Source: a virus. Taken from it: 49,357 nt of DNA. The DNA is taken from IMG/VR virus record IMGVR_UViG_3300018416_000024, positions 1-49,357 of that record, one strand, 5' to 3'. Shown one piece after another: positions 6,897 to 15,287 of this stretch (its first letter is position 1; each line of letters starts with the position of its first letter). Made by a program: the position numbers and the translations under genes. The notes under the pieces are model-generated. The model ran no database searches, was not told the DNA's origin, and worked only from the letters and a program-made list of their open reading frames with translations.

Positions 6897-6916
6897 TAGC
6901 GCAACAGTCAGCGCTA
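6897..6916 (+). terminator. Hairpin, possible weak terminator
   Basis: Perfect 6-bp stem TAGCGC/GCGCTA with an 8-nt loop, followed by TCATTTTAT. It lies between the coiled-coil gene and the gene at 6957. The T-run is imperfect, so termination may be partial. Confidence 0.4.
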
Positions 6917-6956
6917 TCATTTTATAGATAGCATATCTCAAAAAAGGAGTTGTGCT

Positions 6957-7208
6957 ATGTGTTCACCTTTCGTTCGTAAAGAAGCTAATCGTTTAAATTG
7001 GTTAGTAAAAGGTCATCTTATTAATATTAATGAAAGCGATAAGGTGGTAGAAAGGATATACGATAGCTATATGAAAAGATTATGGGGTAACACTGAAAGA
7101 AACGAATACGGTTTAGCTGGATTCGAAGCGGCTTATAAGCAACGAGAAGCAGAAGCTTATAATAGAGAAATAACAACTGTAGCCGTATTAGGTGGACATT
7201 ACGATTAA
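6957..7208 (+). CDS. Small early protein, unknown function
   Basis: This 83-aa protein follows AAAAAAGGAG. It contains MCSPFVRKEANRLNWLVKG and a helical, tyrosine-rich C-terminus ending in VAVLGGHYD. No family recognised. Confidence 0.65.
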   Translation: MCSPFVRKEANRLNWLVKGHLININESDKVVERIYDSYMKRLWGNTERNEYGLAGFEAAYKQREAEAYNREITTVAVLGGHYD

Positions 7209-7241
7209 TTAAAAAAAATTCATTTCTTCGGCGCTTTTTTG

Positions 7242-7270
7242 TGTACATTCATTTCGCAATGATGTAGTAT
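7242..7270 (+). promoter_or_regulatory. Early promoter P2 (TGTACA-N17-TAGTAT)
   Basis: TGTACA at 7242-7247 and TAGTAT at 7265-7270, spacer 17 bp. The upstream TTCGGCGCTTTTTTG block matches P1. The spacer contains an imperfect dyad (TACATTCATT...AATGATGTA). The leader carries ATCAAAAGGAGATA before the DUF932 gene. Confidence 0.85.
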
Positions 7271-7297
7271 ATACCTATCAAAAGGAGATATTATATT

Positions 7298-8254
7298 ATG
7301 GCACATGAAGTAGAAATGATTAACGGTCAAGCTCAACTCGCATACGTTGGCGATGTACCTTGGCATGGTCTTGGCGTTGAAGTACGCAATGACATGACTC
7401 CCGAACAGATGATGCAAAAAGCTGGTCTTGATTGGGAAGTCGAAAAAGAAGAAGTACAAACAGTATCAGGTGTAAAAATTCCTGGTAAAAAAGCTTTGGT
7501 TCGTTCTTCTGACGGTTCAGTTTTAGACATGGTCGGTGACGACTGGAATCCAGTACAAAATACACAAGCTTTCGAATTCTTCTCAGATTTCGTAATGGCC
7601 GGTGATATGGAAATGAATGTAGCAGGATCTTTAAAGGATGGAAAAAATGTATTCGCTCTCGCAAAAATCAAAGAGTCTTTCACCATTCTCGGCGAAGACC
7701 AAGTTGACTCCTATCTTTTGTTTAGCAATCCTCACCAATATGGTAAAGCTGTTGATATTCGCTTTACTCCCATTCGTGTTGTATGCAATAACACGCTCAC
7801 ATTTTCTCTAAATTCAAAGTCTAAAAACTTTGTAAAAGTTGGCCATCGTTCAGTCTTCGATGCTGATATGGTTAAAGAGCAAATGGGACTTGCTTCTGAA
7901 AAGTTTGCACAGTACAAAGAGATGGCAGAATTCTTGTCAACTCGTCGTTATAACACAGAATCACTAATTCAATACTATAACGAAGTATTCCCACATCGTG
8001 AATCTCGTACTGTTTCAGCTTTCGAAGATTTGTCACGTACAGCTCAGCTAGCAGCTTCTAATATCGAAACTCAGCCTGGTGCAGAGTTTGGTCAAGGAAC
8101 TTGGTGGCAGGCATTTAACTCTGTTACATATATGACTGACCACGTTCAAGGTCGTAGTGCAGAGAGTCGTTTGAATAACCAGTGGTTCGGTTACAATCAA
8201 GGGCGTAAGATCAACGCCGCTAACAAGGCAGTAGAATTCGCTACTGCCGCTTGA
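7298..8254 (+). CDS. DUF932 (TIGR03299-type) phage/plasmid protein
   Basis: This 318-aa protein has the DUF932 hallmarks: an N-terminal VGDVPWHGLGVEV, a central VSGVKIPGKKALVRSSDGS, RVVCNNTLTFSL, and a C-terminal NSVTYMTDHVQGR segment. The family is widespread on plasmids and in phages; its function is unknown. It is expressed from its own early promoter P2 with a strong AAAAGGAG. Confidence 0.88.
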   Translation: MAHEVEMINGQAQLAYVGDVPWHGLGVEVRNDMTPEQMMQKAGLDWEVEKEEVQTVSGVKIPGKKALVRSSDGSVLDMVGDDWNPVQNTQAFEFFSDFVMAGDMEMNVAGSLKDGKNVFALAKIKESFTILGEDQVDSYLLFSNPHQYGKAVDIRFTPIRVVCNNTLTFSLNSKSKNFVKVGHRSVFDADMVKEQMGLASEKFAQYKEMAEFLSTRRYNTESLIQYYNEVFPHRESRTVSAFEDLSRTAQLAASNIETQPGAEFGQGTWWQAFNSVTYMTDHVQGRSAESRLNNQWFGYNQGRKINAANKAVEFATAA

Positions 8255-8265
8255 GGAGATATATT

Positions 8266-8559
8266 ATGAAAGACACAAATTCAGGAAGTTATATGGTTAC
8301 TGCAAAAGATGGTAACGTCCAAAAATTTAATGCTTATGTAAAAAACGATACTGGTTTATATGCTACGAGGTTTTTTACTGATAACTATCCTCCTGGTCCT
8401 AAACAGTGGAATGGTAAGGGTTGTAGTAGCTTTAAAAAACCAGAAGATGCTATAGCATTTGGATATAAAATTGGAGCTGCAGTACGTAAGGCTGGGGACT
8501 GGCCTTCAATTAAATATGCTGTCGAACTGGCGCATGAGTATAAAAAAGAATTTGCATAA
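8266..8559 (+). CDS. Early protein, unknown function
   Basis: The start chosen is the ATG at 8266, preceded by GAGGAG. An in-frame TTG at 8251 overlaps the upstream stop but lacks a ribosome-binding site. The 97-aa product has a beta-rich N-terminus (GSYMVTAKDGNVQKFNAYV) and a helical C-terminus. No family recognised. It overlaps the next gene by one base. Confidence 0.65.
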   Translation: MKDTNSGSYMVTAKDGNVQKFNAYVKNDTGLYATRFFTDNYPPGPKQWNGKGCSSFKKPEDAIAFGYKIGAAVRKAGDWPSIKYAVELAHEYKKEFA

Positions 8560-8750
8560 TGAAAATTATAAATGATGAAAAGAACCCCTCATTGTTAGGG
8601 GTTCTTGAACCCGGTGATCGTATTGATGAATATGAAAAATGGGTGAACAATCTTAATCAAGATCTAAAAGATTCTGGTTATGATCAATATGAATATAGAG
8701 TCCTACAAAAGCGAAATAGGATCTACATAGATAAGTTGGAGTACACTTAA
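8559..8750 (+). CDS. Small early protein, unknown function
   Basis: This 63-aa acidic protein (LEPGDRIDEYEKWVNNLNQD) starts in a TAATG overlap. A perfect 9-bp hairpin (AAGAACCCC/GGGGTTCTT, 8580-8606) lies just inside the coding region. The stop codon is built into the terminator that follows. No family recognised. Confidence 0.6.
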   Translation: MKIINDEKNPSLLGVLEPGDRIDEYEKWVNNLNQDLKDSGYDQYEYRVLQKRNRIYIDKLEYT

Positions 8751-8776
8751 GGGGCAAAATTGCCCCTTTATTTTTT
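8749..8776 (+). terminator. Rho-independent terminator
   Basis: Stem AAGGGGCA/TGCCCCTT (8749-8756/8761-8768), loop AAAT, then TATTTTTT. It ends the P2 unit directly upstream of a late promoter. Confidence 0.9.
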
Positions 8777-8778
8777 AG

Positions 8779-8786
8779 TATAAATA
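8779..8786 (+). promoter_or_regulatory. T4-type late promoter (TATAAATA)
   Basis: Perfect TATAAATA right after a terminator and 27 bp before the gene at 8814, ideal spacing for a late start and a leader with AGAGGA. It should drive the capsid-cargo-like block. Confidence 0.85.
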
Positions 8787-8813
8787 GATACGTATTATAT
8801 TCAAGAGGATACT

Positions 8814-10217
8814 ATGCTCAGATTTAAATCATTTATACTGGAGAAATCAATGTTTAGTGCAATGAATCGTACTGAGTGGGAAAAAGTGAAAGCTCGTACT
8901 ACTGATTTTAGAACTGATATTCTTAAAAATGCGATTAAAGCAGGTAGTCCAGTTCCAGATATTAACGGCAAAGATTTAGAAATAAAAAATACAAAAAATA
9001 ATTTAGATTCCATTACTGCGTTTGTCGATAACACAGAAAAAGATTTTAAACTTGAACTTGAAAACGGTACAATAATTTCTTCTCTTAAAATTGGTAAGTC
9101 TGCCTTATTTGGTGGTCAAGGCAAAGGTCAGGGCATGACTGGCCAAACTGCTGATGCAGAATCTTTACAATGTATCTACATAGCAGCGATGCTTGGAGAA
9201 GGATCTAGTAAACCATTCTCGCATTTTACAGTAGAAACTTTAGCCGATTATAAAGATAAAGTTGATGTTGATGTACCGTTTGAAAGATATTCTGTTTTAG
9301 ATGCATCTTGGCACGAATCTGGATATGTTACTGCTAAAGCTTTAATAGATAAGAAATATGTAAGCAAAGAGCATATTATTCATCGTGGTTCTAAAACTAT
9401 GAATGCTATATATGCAAAAAAAACAAAAGCCCGAAAGAATGAAGGTCTGCCTCCAATGCAGAATGATAAATGGAATCCAGGCGATATATGGGCTGTCAAG
9501 AGTGGAGTAGATGTCGACGAACGTATTAGCGATCAAAGCCAAGCTCTATGTAATCAAACAACCTTAGAAAACTTTTTAAGTAGAGACATCGTAGGTATTT
9601 CACTTAAGAAAATAGGTAATTTAAAACTAAAAGCAAAAGTATCAGAATATAATATAGAAAAGAAAAGTATCGATACTCATAAATTTTCTGGGGTTTCTTT
9701 AGAAACTACTGCAGGAAAGGGTATTTGGACATCTAAATATGGCTTTGCTTATTTTGATGGTAATGGTAAATTAGATATAAGAGCACCTAATTTGTTTACT
9801 CCGCTAAATATGGAAATTATTCAGAAAGGCGCAAGAGGTGGTAGAACTGGATATACGCAAATTACTTATTCGGCAAAAACACATTTGAATGTAAACTTGC
9901 CTTCTAATACTATGTTAAAAGAAAACGCCAAAAAATTAGCAAGTAAAAATCCTCCTAAACTCTTAGTAGATAATTTTTATAAAATGGTAAAAAAAGTTCA
10001 TCCAACTTATACTAAGGACGAGCATGAAATTGGAATATCAGAAAAAGCAGGCCAAGCTCATTTCATCCATGCTATTTTAGGTGTAACTCATATAGCTTAT
10101 GCTATTATGAACACTTCTCAGGTCGCCAAAAGAAATGACTTTATTTCTGAAATAGTTAATGTAGCAGGCGCAAAAACAAACGATTCATCGGCTTATGTAA
10201 AGGTAGCGGCAACTTAA
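8814..10217 (+). CDS. Late protein with capsid-targeting-like N-terminus
   Basis: This 467-aa protein starts MLRFKSFILEK, resembling the T4 internal-protein capsid-targeting peptide MKTYQEFIAE with a gp21-type cleavage site (I-L-E). The middle has a Gly-rich element (LFGGQGKGQGMTGQTADAES) and basic patches. The C-terminus is helical (QAHFIHAILGVTHIAYAIM). No catalytic family recognised. It is translationally coupled (TAATGG) to the ligase-like gene and expressed from a late promoter, so a virion protein is likely. Confidence 0.7.
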   Translation: MLRFKSFILEKSMFSAMNRTEWEKVKARTTDFRTDILKNAIKAGSPVPDINGKDLEIKNTKNNLDSITAFVDNTEKDFKLELENGTIISSLKIGKSALFGGQGKGQGMTGQTADAESLQCIYIAAMLGEGSSKPFSHFTVETLADYKDKVDVDVPFERYSVLDASWHESGYVTAKALIDKKYVSKEHIIHRGSKTMNAIYAKKTKARKNEGLPPMQNDKWNPGDIWAVKSGVDVDERISDQSQALCNQTTLENFLSRDIVGISLKKIGNLKLKAKVSEYNIEKKSIDTHKFSGVSLETTAGKGIWTSKYGFAYFDGNGKLDIRAPNLFTPLNMEIIQKGARGGRTGYTQITYSAKTHLNVNLPSNTMLKENAKKLASKNPPKLLVDNFYKMVKKVHPTYTKDEHEIGISEKAGQAHFIHAILGVTHIAYAIMNTSQVAKRNDFISEIVNVAGAKTNDSSAYVKVAAT

Positions 10218-11446
10218 TGGAAAATTTTAAGCAGCATATTACTGAAAATAAAAATACTCATATGACTCATATCGAGGATAAGGTTCTTTATGGTGGCGTA
10301 AAAGGAACAAGAGAAGCTATCATGGCTTTGCGATCTCTACGCGATATGTTAGGAGGTGTACACGATGGATCTGTTAGCGTTAAGTGGGATGGTGCCCCTG
10401 CTGTCTTTGCAGGTATCGATCCTAATGATGGAGTATTCTTCGTTGCGAAAAAAGGGATATTCAATAAGAACCCCAAAGTTTATAAGACAGCTGCAGATGT
10501 TGATGCTGACACTAGCGGTGATCTTGCTGATAAGCTTAAACTGGCTCTTAAACACTTGCCTGAACTGGGAATTAAAGGAGTTGTACAGGGTGACTTCTTG
10601 TATAGCTCAGGTGACTTGGAAAGAGCTACTATAAGTGGTCAGAAATATATTACATTTCACCCTAATACAATCGTATATGCGGTACCTGCAGATTCTGATG
10701 CTGCAAAAGAAATAACATCTTCAAAAATTGGGATAGTCTGGCACACTACATATATAGGTAAAACGTTTGAATCGATGAAAGCATCTTATGGTGTTGATGT
10801 ATCTAAATTAAAGAAATCTAAAAACGTGTGGTCACAAGATGCTATGCTTCGTGATCTTACTAAATTGACTATGACAAAAAAAGATACGGAGGAAGTTAAT
10901 GAGTATCTATCGCAAGCTGGTAAATTATTTAACCAGATATCCGGCTCAACGCTCAAGCAACTCGAAAATAATAGATCACTCGCTCAACTTATTGAAACCT
11001 ACAATAATTCCTTTGTCAGAGCGGGTACAGTCATTACAGATACAAGACGACACGTATCTGGCCTCATTAACTGGATCAAACAGCGATATCAAAAAGAAAT
11101 AGATACAAGAAAAACTGATAAAGGAAAAGCTGCTCAGCAGAAAAAACTAGATGAAATACTATCCTTTTTTAGTACATCTAATAGAACTTCACTACAAAAA
11201 ATGTTCGAATTACAAAAAGTTATCGTTTTAGCGAAATTAAAACTTATAAATAAACTAAATGACTTACAAAACACAAAGACATTTGTAAAGACTCGTAATG
11301 GATATAAAGTAACCGGAGCCGAAGGCTTTGTTGCTATTGACACACTTGGTGGTGATGCTGTTAAATTGGTTGATCGTATGGAATTTTCATACAACAATTT
11401 CAGCAAAGATATATTAAAGGGATGGGACAAACCGGGAAGAAAATAA
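10217..11446 (+). CDS. Ligase-like nucleotidyltransferase, candidate virion protein
   Basis: This 409-aa protein starts MENFKQHITEN, a capsid-targeting-like peptide. It carries motifs ordered as in the DNA/RNA ligase superfamily. Motif I is VKWDGAPAVF (KxDG, K56 the presumed nucleotidylated lysine), motif III-like is VVQGDFLY (124-129), motif IV is AEGFVAI (E369-G370) and motif V is VKLVDR (K383). A helical insert lies between about 225 and 345. The protein may act on DNA or RNA ends or transfer AMP. Motif III has D where E is usual, so activity is not certain. Confidence 0.75.
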   Translation: MENFKQHITENKNTHMTHIEDKVLYGGVKGTREAIMALRSLRDMLGGVHDGSVSVKWDGAPAVFAGIDPNDGVFFVAKKGIFNKNPKVYKTAADVDADTSGDLADKLKLALKHLPELGIKGVVQGDFLYSSGDLERATISGQKYITFHPNTIVYAVPADSDAAKEITSSKIGIVWHTTYIGKTFESMKASYGVDVSKLKKSKNVWSQDAMLRDLTKLTMTKKDTEEVNEYLSQAGKLFNQISGSTLKQLENNRSLAQLIETYNNSFVRAGTVITDTRRHVSGLINWIKQRYQKEIDTRKTDKGKAAQQKKLDEILSFFSTSNRTSLQKMFELQKVIVLAKLKLINKLNDLQNTKTFVKTRNGYKVTGAEGFVAIDTLGGDAVKLVDRMEFSYNNFSKDILKGWDKPGRK

Positions 11447-11448
11447 AA

Positions 11449-11994
11449 ATGGCAAAACCATTAGATTTTAAAGATTTTTTGGCTGTAGACTATATGCCTG
11501 GCGAAGATGGCATTATCAAAAAGGCAGCTAAGAAAAGAAAACAAGATACGCCTACAGGTAATACTGGTGAATCAGTAAAAGAAACTACGTGTAACTGCGG
11601 ACCAGATTGCGAATGTAATGGCGAATGCAATGAAAATTGCAATTGCGGCCCAGAATGTAATAACGTAGATGAAGCTCTTGATATGGTGCAACGCCGTAAA
11701 AGAGCACGTCAAATGCTGAAGTATAAATCTAAGATTAAAATAGGCAGAGAACGTGCAGCTCGTAGAATTGCTTCTTCTCCTAAGCTAAAGAAACGTGCTC
11801 GTAAAAAAGCTCGTGAAGCTATGCTTAAGAAAATTACCAGAGATATTCCAAAAGGCGAATTAACTTACGCGCGTAGACAGGAAATCGAAAAACGTTTGGA
11901 TCAACCTGCAGCTAAAGCTAAGATTGAACGGCTTGCGAAAAAATTATTCCCGCAGGTTCGTAAAGACGAAATGGCTAAGAAGCGTGCAAGATAA
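11449..11994 (+). CDS. Cys-rich, highly basic late protein
   Basis: The start at ATG 11449 follows GGGAAGA; nine in-frame upstream codons are unlikely. The 181-aa product begins MAKPLDFKDFLAVDYMPGED, related to the neighbours' N-terminal motif. A segment at about residues 53-75 holds eight cysteines in 23 residues in C-x-C and C-x3-C spacing, typical of metal-thiolate or zinc clusters. The rest is very basic (RRKRARQMLKYKSKIK...), suggesting nucleic-acid binding inside the capsid. No family recognised. Confidence 0.7.
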   Translation: MAKPLDFKDFLAVDYMPGEDGIIKKAAKKRKQDTPTGNTGESVKETTCNCGPDCECNGECNENCNCGPECNNVDEALDMVQRRKRARQMLKYKSKIKIGRERAARRIASSPKLKKRARKKAREAMLKKITRDIPKGELTYARRQEIEKRLDQPAAKAKIERLAKKLFPQVRKDEMAKKRAR

Positions 11995-13337
11995 TGATCA
12001 ACTCATTTAGTCAGTTTTTAGTTGAAGAAGAACGTGAGATTTATTTTGCATTTGGCAGAATGAATCCACCAACCGTTGGTCATGGTAAACTGTTAGATGC
12101 GCTTTCTGCAAAATCTGGTAAAAATCCGTATAAAGTATTTTTATCTCAGTCACAAGATAAAAACAAAAATCCATTATCATATACAGATAAAATTAAACAT
12201 ACTCGCAAAATGTTTCCAAAACATGCGAGAAGCATTATGGTGAATAAAAAAGTAAAAACACCGATGGATGCTCTTGTTGCGTTATATAACGAAGGCTATG
12301 TAAATGTAACAATGATAGCCGGATCTGATAGACTCAGAGAATTTGATGTCTTATTAAACAAATACAATGGTCAGAAAGGTCGACACGGGTTTTATAATTT
12401 TAAATCAATTAAGATTGTAAGTGCCGGTGCAAGAGATCCTGATGCCGAAGGTGTTGAAGGTATGTCAGCATCTAAGCAACGTGAAAACGTAAAGAAAAAC
12501 GATTATGCTGCTTTTTCTAAAGGCCTTCCTAATAATATGCCTCATAGAGATGCAAAGGCTCTGTTTAATTCTGTACGTAAAGGAATGGGGTTAAAAGAGC
12601 AAAATGAATTTAAAAGACATATTCAACTTAAAGCCGTATCAGAAACTAGAGAAGCATTTATTAAAGGCAGCTTGTTCGAAACAGGTGAAGAAGTTATCAT
12701 TAAAGAAACAAATCAAATTGGTACAATAACTGTTTTAGGATCTAATTATCTTATTATAGAAACAAAAGACGGAAAAACACGTCAGTGGTTAGATGCGGTT
12801 GAAAAGATTGAAGAAGCTTATCAACACGATGAGGGAACACCGGCTGCTACGAAAAAAGCAAAAGCCATGACTCCTGGCCAGAACGAAAGAAAATTGACTG
12901 ATAAAGAATTAAAAGATCGAGAAAAATACGCACAAGATTTACCAGATAATGAGTTTAAGAAACGTTACGGTAAAGATTGGAAATCAGTAAAAATTGCTAC
13001 TGCTACTAAAATGGCTAAAGCTAAAAATGAAGATGCATGCTGGGATTCGCATAAACAAGTTGGTATGAAAAAGAAAGGGAACAGAATGGTTCCTAATTGT
13101 GTACCAAAAGAACAGCAAGATCCTGAAATTGCAAATCGCCCAGGTTCTCAGCCTAAAAAATATCACGTTGGTTTAAGTAAGGCACAAAAAATCAGAAGAG
13201 ATCGTCAGTTTAAAAAACAGGCCAAAATGTCTGATAGTGATCCAAAGGCATATAAGCCTGCACCCGGTGATGCAAAAGCAAAAACAAAATTATCTAAACA
13301 TACCTTAAAATATAGAAAAATGTACGGGGACGATTAA
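11994..13337 (+). CDS. HIGH-type nucleotidyltransferase with basic C-terminal region
   Basis: This 447-aa protein starts MINSFSQFLVEEE, a capsid-targeting-like peptide. Residues 15-200 form a cytidylyltransferase/NMN-adenylyltransferase-like fold: FAFGRMNPPTVGHGKLL with the TxGH nucleotide-binding motif at 27-30, MIAGSDRLREF, and MSASKQREN as the second substrate motif. An SH3-like segment (GEEVIIKETNQIGTITVLG) and a Lys-rich tail with VGMKKKGNRMVPNCVP follow. It overlaps its neighbours by 1 bp. A packaged nucleotide-transferring enzyme is plausible; substrate unknown. Confidence 0.75.
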   Translation: MINSFSQFLVEEEREIYFAFGRMNPPTVGHGKLLDALSAKSGKNPYKVFLSQSQDKNKNPLSYTDKIKHTRKMFPKHARSIMVNKKVKTPMDALVALYNEGYVNVTMIAGSDRLREFDVLLNKYNGQKGRHGFYNFKSIKIVSAGARDPDAEGVEGMSASKQRENVKKNDYAAFSKGLPNNMPHRDAKALFNSVRKGMGLKEQNEFKRHIQLKAVSETREAFIKGSLFETGEEVIIKETNQIGTITVLGSNYLIIETKDGKTRQWLDAVEKIEEAYQHDEGTPAATKKAKAMTPGQNERKLTDKELKDREKYAQDLPDNEFKKRYGKDWKSVKIATATKMAKAKNEDACWDSHKQVGMKKKGNRMVPNCVPKEQQDPEIANRPGSQPKKYHVGLSKAQKIRRDRQFKKQAKMSDSDPKAYKPAPGDAKAKTKLSKHTLKYRKMYGDD

Positions 13338-13591
13338 TGATTAGTTTTAAATCTTATATAGAAGAAGATGCAACGGCTTCTTTAAAAAAGAAAGCAGAAA
13401 AAACTGGCATGCCATTAGGTGTTCTTCGTCAGGTTTATAATAGAGGTGTAGCCGCATGGAAAACAGGTCATAGACCTGGTACTACTCCATCACAATGGGG
13501 TCATGCAAGAGTAAATTCATTTGTTACCAAATCATCTGGTACATGGGGAAAAGCAGACAAAGATCTAGCAGCGAAAGTAAGAGGCAAATAA
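13337..13591 (+). CDS. Small DUF5824-like protein with capsid-targeting-like N-terminus
   Basis: This 84-aa protein starts MISFKSYIEEDATASLKKK. A module GMPLGVLRQVYNRGVAAWKT, then HRPGTTPSQWGHARVNSF and TWGKADKDLA, recurs in many phage proteins and, from memory, corresponds to DUF5824. It starts in a TAATGA overlap. Function unknown; probably a virion or DNA-associated protein. Confidence 0.75.
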   Translation: MISFKSYIEEDATASLKKKAEKTGMPLGVLRQVYNRGVAAWKTGHRPGTTPSQWGHARVNSFVTKSSGTWGKADKDLAAKVRGK

Positions 13592-14758
13592 ATGACCGTA
13601 AAATCAGCAGATAAAAAACCTGAAAAATATATAGGAGCTGACGGAAAAACAAAAATCCGTATGGTACCTGTCGACAGAGAGGTTGTAAAGAGCGAAGCTT
13701 ATAATGAGCCACAAGGCCAAGCAAAACGTATAGCATCTCCATTACAAAAAGCTCGGATGGATAAAGAAAAAGCTGATCGCGATCGTGATGGTAAACTAAA
13801 ATCAGAAGGTAAAACTTTCAAAGACTTTAGAGAAGCTAATACTCCTGTCGGACAGCGTGACAAAATGAAAATCATCGATCGTAAGCCTCACCCCGATGGT
13901 GGTCATATTGTAACTATGCAAACAAAAACTGGTAAAACCATTAAGCGCCATTTAAAGAATGGTAAAGTCAAAGATATGAAAGAATCAGTTAAAAAGGGAA
14001 CTCATATTTCCGATGATCCAAAGGCCCAAGAAAGAATTGAAAAATTCTTTAAAGGTTTGAAGCATCAGCCTAAGGGCAAAGATATGAAAGATATGTTCGG
14101 GTTCATGATGAAACAAATGGGCTATAACCCTAAAACCGGCCTTAAAGAAGCTACAGATGATGATTACCATAAAACTCTTGGCCCAACAAAGAACTCTGAT
14201 GAAGGTATCGCGGCTTTAAAAAAGAAACACGGCATGTCTCATACAAAGGCAGTTGCTACAATGAAAAGACTTATGGGTGAAGCAATCGATATGTCTAAGG
14301 TTGGTACTAAAGCTACTATCATGCATCCTGTTACTCGTGTTTCGAAAAAGGTTGATAAGAAAGATGTGAAAAAACATGTTGATGCAGGTTGGATGCACAT
14401 GGGTCCAAAACGTAATCGTGTAACAAAGGGACCATTTAAAACAAAAGAAGGCTATGCATCTGATGCACAGCGTAAAGCAGTATGGGCTTCTAAGAACGAA
14501 AAAGCCAAAAAAGAATCTGTTGATGAAATCCTTGATACTCCAAAAGCGATGCAAAGCTACGATACCAAAAACAGAGCAAGTTATGATAAAGCAGCAAGTT
14601 CAGCGGCAGCCAAGATTCTTCGAGGAAAAGATAAAGATGGCAATAGAGCAGATCATCGTCCTGAACTTAAAACTATGGATAAAAGAAAAAAAGGTATGGC
14701 AGCAGCAGATATGGTAGCAGTCAAAAGAACCTTTGATGCTCTTAGAGGTAAGAAATGA
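13592..14758 (+). CDS. Lys-rich modular late protein
   Basis: This 388-aa, strongly basic protein directly abuts the previous stop. It lacks the N-terminal motif but carries GKTFKDFREANT near residue 75 and two other short E-A/E-S boundary peptides (LKEATDDDY, MGEAIDMS), which could be prohead-protease sites. The C-terminal part (KNRASYDKAASSAAAKILRG) is helical. No enzyme motif seen. Probably an internal capsid protein. Confidence 0.65.
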   Translation: MTVKSADKKPEKYIGADGKTKIRMVPVDREVVKSEAYNEPQGQAKRIASPLQKARMDKEKADRDRDGKLKSEGKTFKDFREANTPVGQRDKMKIIDRKPHPDGGHIVTMQTKTGKTIKRHLKNGKVKDMKESVKKGTHISDDPKAQERIEKFFKGLKHQPKGKDMKDMFGFMMKQMGYNPKTGLKEATDDDYHKTLGPTKNSDEGIAALKKKHGMSHTKAVATMKRLMGEAIDMSKVGTKATIMHPVTRVSKKVDKKDVKKHVDAGWMHMGPKRNRVTKGPFKTKEGYASDAQRKAVWASKNEKAKKESVDEILDTPKAMQSYDTKNRASYDKAASSAAAKILRGKDKDGNRADHRPELKTMDKRKKGMAAADMVAVKRTFDALRGKK

Positions 14759-14982
14759 AAACTTTTAAACAGTTAAGAGAAGCTAAAGATCCTGGCGAAT
14801 ATGATCAAGAAGGTGATATGGCTAAGACGCAGCTAAAAACTATGATGGATGCAGCTCAAGAACTTGATGCCATGTTAGGTGATAACGATAATCTACCTGA
14901 ATGGGTTCAAAATAAAATTACTAAAGCTACTGACTACATAGATTCAGTAAGAGATTATTTGAAAGCTGAAAATAATGATTAG
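14755..14982 (+). CDS. Small late protein with capsid-targeting-like N-terminus
   Basis: This 75-aa protein begins MKTFKQLREAKDPGEYDQEG; the first ten residues align with T4 MKTYQEFIAE and put a cleavable E|A at position 9/10. The remainder is acidic and helical (LPEWVQNKITKATDYIDSV). From memory, the same small protein occurs in many marine T4-like phages. It overlaps both neighbours by 4 and 8 bp. Confidence 0.75.
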   Translation: MKTFKQLREAKDPGEYDQEGDMAKTQLKTMMDAAQELDAMLGDNDNLPEWVQNKITKATDYIDSVRDYLKAENND

Positions 14983-15283
14983 TTTTAAAAACTTCTACGA
15001 AGAAAAAGATCCGAGGATTAAAGCTGCTGGTGTTAAGGGTTATAATAAACCAAAAGGAACACCTAGCCATCCAACGAAATCTCATATCGTAGTAGCTAAA
15101 GATGGTGATAAAGTTAAGACGATTCGCTTTGGTCAACAAGGTGCTTCGACTGCCGGTGATCCTAAAAAAGGTGAGTCAGCAAAAATGAAGGCAAAACGTA
15201 AATCTTTTAAAGCTCGTCATGGTCGTAATATTGCAAAAGGTAAAATGAGTGCTGCCTATTGGGCAGATAAGGTTAAATGGTAA
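14975..15283 (+). CDS. Small basic late protein with capsid-targeting-like N-terminus
   Basis: This 102-aa basic protein starts MISFKNFYEEKDPRIKAAGV. The body contains GYNKPKGTPSHPTKSHIVVA and a C-terminal ARHGRNIAKGKMSAAYWADK block. That block recurs in phage proteins and may match DUF6321; the label is from memory. Its size and charge fit a packaged DNA-associated protein. Confidence 0.72.
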   Translation: MISFKNFYEEKDPRIKAAGVKGYNKPKGTPSHPTKSHIVVAKDGDKVKTIRFGQQGASTAGDPKKGESAKMKAKRKSFKARHGRNIAKGKMSAAYWADKVKW

Positions 15284-15287
15284 CTTA

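Noticed and set aside
7320-7686. Reverse-strand ORFs opposite the DUF932 gene
   Set aside because: Antisense shadows; no ribosome-binding site, no family resemblance, and opposed by a strong promoter and gene on the plus strand.
11246-11260. TATAAATA inside the ligase-like gene
   Set aside because: Lies in the middle of a coding region with no gene start or ribosome-binding site close by.
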